From contig JASHZW010000166.1 of the NCBI GenBank assembly GCA_030042335.1, forward strand, positions 1-6,347: a DNA stretch of 6,347 nt, read 5' to 3'. Under the pieces are notes generated by a model. The model was not told where the DNA came from. It did no database searches and saw nothing but the letters and a program-made list of their open reading frames with translations. Of this stretch, positions 1 through 5,405 are shown piece after piece. The position numbers and the translations under genes were made by a program. Origin of the DNA: Nitrososphaerales archaeon. GTDB lineage: Archaea; Thermoproteota; Nitrososphaeria; Nitrososphaerales; UBA183. Every line of letters begins with the position of its first letter. The stretch's first letter is position 1.

Positions 1-1
1 G

Positions 2-115
2 ACAGGCTCGGGCCTCAAACAGTACGCAGAGCTTGCCGACTCGTTACGGGTCCCAAAGCCCATACAAGGAACCATAGCTGCGTTCGAGAGGGCCTACCCG
101 TCGAAGATGCGATAA
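2..115 (+). CDS. C-terminal fragment of a PLP-dependent threonine synthase-like enzyme (5' end outside window)
   Basis: The first 37 codons of the window form an open frame ending in TAA at 113-115. The fragment opens with TGSGLK and ends in PSKMR. A T-G-x-G-L-K element close to the C-terminus is characteristic of threonine synthase (thrC) and close relatives in the fold-type II PLP family, where the TG(H/S)GLK strand lies near the cofactor phosphate. Threonine synthase converts O-phosphohomoserine to threonine in the cytoplasm. The catalytic lysine and most of the protein lie before the window, so relatives such as cysteate synthase cannot be excluded. A T7 tract at 127-133, 12 nt after the stop, could act as its archaeal oligo-T terminator. 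The family call rests on one motif, its position and the short tail. Confidence 0.5.
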   Translation, partial: TGSGLKQYAELADSLRVPKPIQGTIAAFERAYPSKMR

Positions 116-126
116 CCGGCAACTAA

Positions 127-137
127 TTTTTTTATAT
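127..137 (+). promoter_or_regulatory. TATA-like promoter element of the 207-aa gene (overlaps an oligo-T tract)
   Basis: A run of seven T followed by ATAT forms an archaeal TATA-like box centred near 133. The GTG start at 159 lies about 26 nt downstream, the usual TATA-to-transcription-start distance in archaea, so the transcript is probably leaderless. The same T tract lies 12 nt after the upstream stop codon and may also terminate that gene. Confidence 0.6.
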
Positions 138-158
138 CTTCGGACAAGGTCTTAGAGC

Positions 159-782
159 GTGAGTGAAGCCCCATCGGAGCAGACCGCGAACCCCCAGGCT
201 GCGCCCTATGTGGTGCAGCAGGTGTGGGAAATAGGCGACATCGGTTTCGACACCGAGAAGAAGCTATGGTTTGTCACGCTCTACAACGAGGTCAACCAGA
301 ACGTCGGGTCCTACATGGCGAAGAACGTAGTCGTGAAGCGGGGGCGGGCCGCTCAGTATGAGTGGAAGGACGGGCAGAACAGGCCCTTCTGGCATGTCCG
401 GGAGCGCTTCTTCGCCGACGAGGTCGAGAGCATCGGCGTCGATCCGGGAGGTCTTCGCGTCACGGTACACTTCAAGGAGAGCCCGGCGAAGGAAGGACCC
501 ACAGAGGCACCGCTCGATTTCTCGTATATACTCTACGCGTTCCACCTCTACAACAAGGAGATAGTGAAGGGGAACAAGCCGCCTCTAGGCTTCATCGAGT
601 TCTACGATGCGACCGGCAAGCTCCTCCGCACCCTGAACAACATCTGGATCCTCGTCGAGGACGTCGACCGGAAGAGCGTCGGCGAGTACCCCAAGATCAG
701 ACTCAGGATCGAGCGCAAGGACGTCGAGCGGATTCTGCTCAGCAGGAGCGCGGCCATCATCCAGGGCAAGCTCCCCGAGTGA
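159..782 (+). CDS. Hypothetical protein, 207 aa, leaderless, probably cytoplasmic
   Basis: I do not recognise this family. The GTG start at 159 is preferred because it falls about 26 nt after a strong TATA-like box. A weak AAGGT at 146-150 would lie outside a leaderless transcript. The protein is soluble, with no signal peptide or membrane segment. After a polar N-terminus of about 15 residues rich in Ser, Ala, Pro and Gln, the rest alternates hydrophobic and charged residues and suggests mainly beta structure. A WxVRERFFADEV stretch lies near residues 78-89 and a Tyr/Phe-rich segment (SYILYAFHLYN) near 122-132. The C-terminal 40 residues are charged and probably helical (KIRLRIERKDVERILL). 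There are no cysteines and no evident catalytic or metal-binding motif. Codon use looks like that of the neighbours. It is convergent with the transporter block, so a shared role is not implied. The coding call is firm; function is unknown. Confidence 0.8.
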   Translation: MSEAPSEQTANPQAAPYVVQQVWEIGDIGFDTEKKLWFVTLYNEVNQNVGSYMAKNVVVKRGRAAQYEWKDGQNRPFWHVRERFFADEVESIGVDPGGLRVTVHFKESPAKEGPTEAPLDFSYILYAFHLYNKEIVKGNKPPLGFIEFYDATGKLLRTLNNIWILVEDVDRKSVGEYPKIRLRIERKDVERILLSRSAAIIQGKLPE

Positions 783-812
783 CGGCGCTGCCCCTGACGG
801 ATCGCTCCCGGT

Positions 813-1682
813 CTAGAGAGATATAGTGCCGGGATCCACGAGCCTGAGCCGGGTTATGTAGCGCTGGAAGAAGATCACGACGACTATCGGTACTATCAGC
901 CCCAGCGTGTTTCCGGCGGCCATCAGGTTGGGCTGGCCAATCATGAACCACATCGAGGCGAACACCGGCTGTATAGTGGTAGCGGGAGTCCCCTGGACGA
1001 AAATCCAGGAGATGACGAAGTCGTTGTAGATTAAGAGGAAGGTGAGCACGCCCACGGCGACCATCCCAGACGCCGCCATCGGGAAGACCGTCCTGATTAT
1101 GGCCTGGATCCTGCTGCAGCCGTCGACCCTGGCCTGCAGCTCTACATCCCTCGGTAGCGCCGCGAAGACACCCATCAGCACCCAAGCCATAAGGGGCAGC
1201 GTGACACTCATGTACACGAGCGTCAGTCCGGGCAGGTTCCCGAGAAGACCGAACTTCGAGCCCAAGATGTAGAACGGGATGACGACCGCGATCGGCGGAA
1301 GCGTTCTTGTAGAGAGAAGGCCGATGAGAAGCCCCGTCTTCCCCTTGAAGGACATGCGCCCGAAAACATATCCGGCCGGGCTCGCTATCGCGACCGTGAT
1401 GACCGCGACCGCCGAAGCCACGATGGCGCTGTTCTCGAGGCCCAGGACGACAGGGTACCCCGCAGGATGCTGGATGGTGTGCGTAAGGACGTTGTAAGCG
1501 CTGAAGCCGAGGTCGTTAAGGTAGTTGATGAGAGTGGGAATCGGCGGGAACAGCGGGACGGGCATCGCGCTCAGCTCGACGAGGTACATGAAGGACGCCT
1601 CCACGAGGTAGTAGACAGGCAACAGCGACCAGAAGGCGAATATGGCACAGAAAAGGTAGATCAGGATGCGTTTCTTCTTCAT
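813..1682 (-). CDS. Carbohydrate ABC transporter permease, MalG-like (CUT1, binding-protein-dependent transport inner membrane component)
   Basis: This is an integral membrane subunit of a sugar ABC importer, pairing with the permease encoded just upstream. At 289 residues it has the usual MalG-family length. Hydrophobic segments lie near residues 6-27, 85-107, 117-140, 152-174, 205-226 and 257-273, giving six helices, with an extracellular loop at about 28-84. The cytoplasmic ATPase-docking (EAA) loop is at 181-202, with D187-G188 and the closing F-P intact. Where most relatives read E-A-A before this D-G, this protein reads L-Q-A. The ATG at 1682 overlaps the preceding gene's TGA by 4 bp (ATGA), and an AGGAGG site lies 8 nt upstream, so the start is secure and translation is probably coupled. 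It is the last gene of the block and no ATPase gene follows. The family is clear; the substrate is not determinable. Confidence 0.93.
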   Translation of the reverse strand: MKKKRILIYLFCAIFAFWSLLPVYYLVEASFMYLVELSAMPVPLFPPIPTLINYLNDLGFSAYNVLTHTIQHPAGYPVVLGLENSAIVASAVAVITVAIASPAGYVFGRMSFKGKTGLLIGLLSTRTLPPIAVVIPFYILGSKFGLLGNLPGLTLVYMSVTLPLMAWVLMGVFAALPRDVELQARVDGCSRIQAIIRTVFPMAASGMVAVGVLTFLLIYNDFVISWIFVQGTPATTIQPVFASMWFMIGQPNLMAAGNTLGLIVPIVVVIFFQRYITRLRLVDPGTISL

Positions 1683-2566
1683 ATCTTGGTCCTCCTGAAG
1701 AAGCCGAGCACCCCGAGGTAGCTGAACCCTATGATGAACGTCACCAGGAGTAGCACCCAGGATATCGCTGCGCCGTATCCGAAGTTGAGGTTGGTGAACG
1801 TCTGGGTGAAGGCCCAGTAGGTGAGCGTCTGGGTCGCAGTGCCTGGGCCGCCGCCAGTCAGCCCGATTATGAGGGCGGTCTCGCTCGCCGCGGCCAGTAT
1901 CGCGAACAGCCCCGAGACAATGAACGAATGTCTAAGGAAGGGGACCGTTACGGTCAGGAACCGCCTTACGGGTCCTCCGCCGTCGATGGTGCACTGCTTG
2001 TAGAGGTCCTCGGGGATGACCTGCAGACCGGCCAGGAAGAAGAAGGCCACGAGGGGCGCAAAGTACCACGCGAAGGCTATCGAGACCCAGTCTATCGAGT
2101 TCTGCACGGTCAGGAAGGTAATAGGCTCCTTGACCAGATGCAGGTCGAGGAGGATGGAGTCATAGAAGCCGAAAATGGGGCTCAGCAGATAGCGGTAGAG
2201 CGTGGAAACGACATAGGTAGAGAAGGCCCAGGGCAGCAATATGACGACCCTCATGATGGACCGGCCGCGGAAGCTCTCGTTCAGGAGAAGAGCCATGCCC
2301 AGGCCAAGGCCCAGCCCGATCGCCGTGCTCTCGATAGTGAAGCGGATGGTCACAAATAGCGCGTTGCGTAGCTCGGGGTCCTTCAGCATCGCCGCGTAGT
2401 TGGCGAACCCGACGTACACGAACTTCCCGCCGCTCGTGAGGCTGAACGTCTGGAGAGATATCCAGAACGAATAGACTATCGGGTACCCGTCCAGCGCCAA
2501 GACGAAGGCGATGAGCGGAACTATCAGCGCTATTGCGAACTTTGTGTCCTTCTTGACCGCTCCCAC
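1679..2566 (-). CDS. Carbohydrate ABC transporter permease, MalF-like (CUT1)
   Basis: This is the first of two permease subunits that together form the sugar channel. At 295 residues it matches short MalF-type proteins without the large extra periplasmic domain of E. coli MalF. Hydrophobic helices lie near residues 10-32, 70-97, 105-127, 158-181, 215-236 and 266-289. Family marks include YVGFANY at 51-57 (the usual F-x-G-x-x-N-Y) and TGGGPGTATQTL at 237-248, matching the TGGGPxxxT signature before the last helix. The EAA loop is at about 187-210 and keeps I-D195-G196, but the E-A-A positions read K190-Q191-C192. GTG at 2566 is the only start available near the N-terminus: the frame upstream runs to the TAG of the binding-protein gene with no ATG, GTG or TTG between. 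A GGAGG abuts the GTG with no spacer, an unusual arrangement. It lies 33 nt after the binding-protein gene. Confidence 0.93.
   Translation of the reverse strand: MGAVKKDTKFAIALIVPLIAFVLALDGYPIVYSFWISLQTFSLTSGGKFVYVGFANYAAMLKDPELRNALFVTIRFTIESTAIGLGLGLGMALLLNESFRGRSIMRVVILLPWAFSTYVVSTLYRYLLSPIFGFYDSILLDLHLVKEPITFLTVQNSIDWVSIAFAWYFAPLVAFFFLAGLQVIPEDLYKQCTIDGGGPVRRFLTVTVPFLRHSFIVSGLFAILAAASETALIIGLTGGGPGTATQTLTYWAFTQTFTNLNFGYGAAISWVLLLVTFIIGFSYLGVLGFFRRTKI
1691..1696 (-). promoter_or_regulatory. Shine-Dalgarno site of the MalG-like permease
   Basis: The minus strand reads AGGAGG, 8 nt before the ATG at 1682, inside the 3' end of the upstream permease gene. It is a textbook anti-16S match. It fixes the start of the downstream gene and shows that internal operon genes here use SD-led initiation, unlike the promoter-proximal genes. 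Confidence 0.8.
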
Positions 2567-2580
2567 CCTCCGATTGGAGG
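2567..2580 (-). promoter_or_regulatory. Small hairpin containing the GGAGG next to the permease start codon
   Basis: On the minus strand CCTCC-AATC-GGAGG forms a 5-bp perfect stem with a 4-nt loop, ending directly against the GTG at 2566. The only SD-like sequence of the MalF-like permease would be sealed in this stem, and its zero spacing is already poor for initiation. It may lower permease translation relative to the binding protein or make it depend on upstream translation. The effect is inferred from sequence only. Confidence 0.4.
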
Positions 2581-2610
2581 CTCCAGCTGGTTCCTCGGCC
2601 TAGCTGGAGC
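2580..2610 (-). repeat. Inverted repeat (9-bp stem, 13-nt loop) over the binding-protein stop codon
   Basis: The arms are GCTCCAGCT at 2580-2588 and AGCTGGAGC at 2602-2610, a perfect 9-bp inverted repeat with a 13-nt loop. The stem includes the last bases of the binding-protein gene and part of its TAG stop. No T run follows on the minus strand, so it does not look like a simple oligo-T terminator. In this position it could protect the 3' end of the binding-protein mRNA or attenuate transcription into the permease genes, as structures between binding-protein and permease genes do in other sugar transporters such as malE-malF. Confidence 0.5.
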
Positions 2611-4255
2611 TTGAAGTGGTCGAACTAGTGGATGCGCTAGCCAGTTGCTGACCGTAGTTGTACAGGTCTGTCAGGGCGTCGCTGATGGACATCTGGCCGG
2701 TGAATATCTGCGGCAGGTCCGTCTGCGCGCGAGTGTTCCACGAGTTGTACCAAGTCGACTTCCAGGCCGACGGGTACACCAGCGCCGAGATGTAGCTGTT
2801 CCAAGAGGTCAGGTCGTTGGGGCTGTAGAGCTCGGACGAGAGGGCGCTCGAAATCGATGGGTTGCTGAGTACGTTCGTGTATCCGGAAGGCAGACCGTTC
2901 GTGGTGATCCAGTTGTCCTCCACGTAGTACTGCCCGTACCTGTTCTGGTAGCCCATGAACTCCATAAGCGCCTGCGCGTACTGCTGGTCGGTGTCCGAGA
3001 GGCCGGACCTGTTCCCGAGAGAGTACGAAGCGTTGTCGGGGACACCCCAGTTGGGCTGCGTGTTGTTGGCAGGCACAATGCTGCACTGACCGGCGAACGT
3101 CGAGTTCGAGGCGTTGTTGAAGTACGGTTCGTAGTACAGCGAGTTGGACTGGAAGTAGTAGTTACCTGTGCCGAACGCGGTCAGGTAGTCACTCTGCTTC
3201 ATGGTGATCACCGAGTGGGGCACCAGGTTGCTGTTCCAGGCGTCGAGCCAGTTGTTGAGAACCTCATAGGCAAGGCCCGTGGTGCTGCTGAAGGTTGGGG
3301 CGTACGGCGCCTCGTCAGCGAAGAGGTCGTCGTTCTGGCCCTGGCTGATCACCTCACCGACGAACCCCCACGGGATCCCGAAGGTCTCGTTGTACCACGA
3401 GCTCAGGACAACAGGGTTCCCGCTAGAGCCCTGCAGGGTCTCCGCCGCGGAGTAGTAGTCGGCCCACGTCTGGATGTCTGCCGACGCGACGGCAGACTGG
3501 GTCGCGATGAGCTTCTCGTTGGTCAGGAGAGGCCCCAGGGCCGAGACGTAATAGGGGAGACCGTATAGCTGCCCGTTGACACTGTATGCGCCCTCCCACC
3601 AGGGGACGAGGTCCGCGGTAATCTGCGAGTAGCTGTATGGAACTACGTCCGTCTGGACGATGTCGTTCAGAGGCAGGATCCAGTTCGCGGCTGCCCAGCT
3701 GGGTATGGTGTAGGAATACGAGTAGGTGAGGTCAATCGGCTCTCCCGCAGCGAAGTGGGCCTCAACTTGGGCGATCAGACAGCAGGAGAACTGCTCGAGC
3801 GTCGTCTTCGGACCCGAAGAGTTGAACTCCGCGTCGAACTCGTTGATGTTGCTCTGGACCTGACTGGGGTCGAAGGCCCCGATCGCAAAAACCAGCGAGG
3901 TGCTCGGCCCGGACAGCGGCGCGAGACTCGAGCTCGTGGTGGTACAGGTTGTCGAGCTTGTCGACGTAGGGGTCCCCGGCGCGGTTACCGTAGTGGTAGC
4001 CGTGGAGACGCTGGTAACGGTCGAGGTCGGCGATGAGCCCCTCGCGAGGTAGCCACCGGCGGCGCCAACGGCGAGAGCTGCGACCCCGACGGCGCCGATT
4101 TTGGCACCGGTGCTGATTGCCGCCCTTCGCGTCATCGGGCGATTCATGAATGGGAGGTCTTTCCTCAGGCCTTCAATTTTCTTCTGCTTTTCAGAAACCT
4201 TGAATTCTGCTTTCTTCTTCTTTGCGTCGGTAGGCGTTGGATTGGACTCCGCCAA
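2600..4255 (-). CDS. Extracellular solute-binding protein of a sugar ABC transporter, family 1 type, with Tat-like N-terminal anchor and Ser/Thr stalk
   Basis: This protein captures the substrate outside the cell and delivers it to the two permeases encoded directly downstream. Residues 1-36 are hydrophilic and Lys-rich. T42-R43-R44 with a following Ala/Gly-rich hydrophobic stretch (about 51-71) resembles a twin-arginine signal or membrane anchor; no lipobox Cys and no clear A-x-A cleavage site follow. Residues 73-119 are a Ser/Thr-rich stalk. The ligand domain fills the rest; NGQLYGLPYYVSALGPL at 227-243 is a typical family-1 binding-protein segment. The tail from about 540 is again almost all Ser/Thr. 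The outer domain is rich in Tyr, Trp, Asn and Gln, as in sugar-binding sites, and very acidic. The TTG start at 4255 is chosen because a TATA-like box lies 31 nt upstream, implying a near-leaderless mRNA. The ATG codons at residues 37 and 41 lack an SD site and would leave a conventional short Tat signal, so they remain alternatives. Confidence 0.9.
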   Translation of the reverse strand: MAESNPTPTDAKKKKAEFKVSEKQKKIEGLRKDLPFMNRPMTRRAAISTGAKIGAVGVAALAVGAAGGYLARGSSPTSTVTSVSTATTTVTAPGTPTSTSSTTCTTTSSSLAPLSGPSTSLVFAIGAFDPSQVQSNINEFDAEFNSSGPKTTLEQFSCCLIAQVEAHFAAGEPIDLTYSYSYTIPSWAAANWILPLNDIVQTDVVPYSYSQITADLVPWWEGAYSVNGQLYGLPYYVSALGPLLTNEKLIATQSAVASADIQTWADYYSAAETLQGSSGNPVVLSSWYNETFGIPWGFVGEVISQGQNDDLFADEAPYAPTFSSTTGLAYEVLNNWLDAWNSNLVPHSVITMKQSDYLTAFGTGNYYFQSNSLYYEPYFNNASNSTFAGQCSIVPANNTQPNWGVPDNASYSLGNRSGLSDTDQQYAQALMEFMGYQNRYGQYYVEDNWITTNGLPSGYTNVLSNPSISSALSSELYSPNDLTSWNSYISALVYPSAWKSTWYNSWNTRAQTDLPQIFTGQMSISDALTDLYNYGQQLASASTSSTTSSSS

Positions 4256-4281
4256 GTTATCGCGGTAGCCACGCGGAATGA

Positions 4282-4290
4282 GAATTTAAG
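4282..4290 (-). promoter_or_regulatory. TATA-like promoter of the binding-protein operon
   Basis: The minus strand reads CTTAAATTC, centred near 4286, in the 95-bp gap before the binding-protein gene. Transcription starting about 26 nt downstream would begin near 4260, leaving a leader of only about 5 nt before the TTG at 4255. The box is moderate rather than perfect. Three AAGTC copies (plus-strand sense) at 4288-4292, 4300-4304 and 4313-4317 overlap or precede it and may be regulator sites. Confidence 0.5.
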
Positions 4291-4350
4291 TCTATTGTAA
4301 AGTCGATTTTGCAAGTCTTTGCGAGCCCAAACAGGGATATTGCAGAACCT

Positions 4351-5349
4351 CTAGGATAACGACACTGCTCGCTCAGAGGCGAGGGACCGGTCACAGGCGA
4401 TAGCGACGCTCAGTGCCTCGCGCGCTTCCCGCGGGGTTATGATTCCCGGCATCTCGCCCCTGCGCACGCACCTGGTGAAGTAAGCAAGCTCTTCCTTCAG
4501 CGTGCCCTCCGTCGCACCCCCCACCGAAGGCGTCAGCGTCGTGTCGGGCGAGCGCCATCCTGAATCGTCGCAGATGAACAGCGACTGCTCCGTGGCGTCC
4601 ACGACGACGAAGGACTTGGAGCCGTAGATCTCCATCCTCGCGCCGTTGGTGAACGGAATCCTCTCCGGAAGAGAGAACGAGTTGATCATCGAGACCTGGC
4701 TTCCGTCCTCGAGGGTCAGTAGAGAGACAGCCATGTCGGGGTTCTTGTACTCGAGGGCGCGTCCCGCCCTTGAGTAGCACTCCTTCACGTGGCTTCCCGT
4801 GTACCAGAGGATGAGGTCGATGTCGTGGACCGCGGACTGCATTATCGGGGTGATGTAGGGAAGGTAGCGGGAGGCCCCGTTCCGGTTGAAGGCCCGCCTA
4901 GCCGATATCGCGGCTATCTTTCCTACGCCGCCCTTGGATATCATTTCCTTCACCATGGCGTACCGAGTATCCCATCTCAGGATGTGTCCCACCAGGAGGG
5001 GGACGTGGTTCTCCTGCGCAGCCTGGATCATGGAGTCTGCGTCCTCCAGGGTCGACGCGATCGGCTTCTCGACGAACGTGGGAAGGTGCCGGCTCGCGGC
5101 CTCGACCACTATCTCCTTGTGCAGCTGTTCGGGAGTGACCACGTCAACCGCGTCCAGCTTCTCGGAATCGAGGAGCTGGCGGTAGTCTGAGTAATACCGC
5201 TCGATACCGAACTTCCCTGCTACCTGCTTGGCTTTCTCTCCGTTGGAATCGCATACCGCAGCTATCTCTACGCCATCTATCCTCGACAGCGTACTCACGT
5301 GTCTCTCGCCCCACGACCCGAGACCGAAGACTGCAAGGCGAACGGTCAC
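4351..5349 (-). CDS. Gfo/Idh/MocA family NAD(P)-dependent oxidoreductase
   Basis: This is a cytoplasmic sugar or polyol dehydrogenase family member, complete at 332 residues, the usual family length. The N-terminal Rossmann domain shows GLGSWG at 9-14 for dinucleotide binding and D34 at the end of the second strand, which favours NAD over NADP. The family's E-K-P signature is E94-K95-P96. The C-terminal alpha/beta domain carries the H175-D176-x-D178 motif, with H175 at the catalytic His position. The residue four before it, Asp in inositol dehydrogenase, is Gln (Q171). The GTG start at 5349 lies about 27 nt after a TATA-like box, so a leaderless transcript is likely. It sits between a paralogous dehydrogenase and a sugar transporter, suggesting it acts on the imported sugar or a product. 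The exact substrate cannot be told: inositol, glucose-fructose and other sugar dehydrogenases share these motifs. Confidence 0.92.
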   Translation of the reverse strand: MTVRLAVFGLGSWGERHVSTLSRIDGVEIAAVCDSNGEKAKQVAGKFGIERYYSDYRQLLDSEKLDAVDVVTPEQLHKEIVVEAASRHLPTFVEKPIASTLEDADSMIQAAQENHVPLLVGHILRWDTRYAMVKEMISKGGVGKIAAISARRAFNRNGASRYLPYITPIMQSAVHDIDLILWYTGSHVKECYSRAGRALEYKNPDMAVSLLTLEDGSQVSMINSFSLPERIPFTNGARMEIYGSKSFVVVDATEQSLFICDDSGWRSPDTTLTPSVGGATEGTLKEELAYFTRCVRRGEMPGIITPREAREALSVAIACDRSLASERAVSLS

Positions 5350-5372
5350 ATCCGCGGCTGCGCCCTTACATT

Positions 5373-5381
5373 GTATTTAGA
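5373..5381 (-). promoter_or_regulatory. TATA-like promoter of the complete Gfo/Idh/MocA gene
   Basis: The minus strand reads TCTAAATAC, preceded by an A-rich stretch (CAAAAA) that could serve as the BRE. Its centre near 5377 is about 27 nt before the GTG at 5349, the classic leaderless archaeal layout. It lies in the 56-bp gap after the neighbouring oxidoreductase, so this gene can be transcribed independently of it. Confidence 0.6.
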
Positions 5382-5405
5382 TTTTTGAGCACATCAGGGG
5401 ATGCC

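Noticed and set aside
757..1185. Minus-strand 142-codon frame overlapping the MalG-like permease
   Set aside because: Out of frame with the permease, whose membrane helices and EAA loop are unmistakable; the alternative translation has low-complexity Arg/Gly content.
2600..2602. TAG of the binding-protein gene as a pyrrolysine codon
   Set aside because: Membrane topology makes a binding-protein-permease fusion implausible and nothing in the window suggests pyrrolysine machinery. It is kept only as a low-interest observation on the shared frame.
2580..2610. Inverted repeat as a simple intrinsic terminator
   Set aside because: No T tract follows on the minus strand and the permease genes continue 14 nt later, so attenuation or mRNA stabilisation fits better than full termination.
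2645..3568. Long plus-strand open frame (307 codons) opposite the binding-protein gene
   Set aside because: Its translation is dominated by Arg, Val and Gly with no recognisable domain, and it lies wholly antisense to a strong gene in a GC-rich region. It is a shadow of codon bias.
3939..4039. Ser/Thr-codon-rich stretch as a DNA repeat or CRISPR-like array
   Set aside because: It encodes the Ser/Thr stalk of the binding protein; there is no repeated unit with regular spacing and the reading frame is intact.
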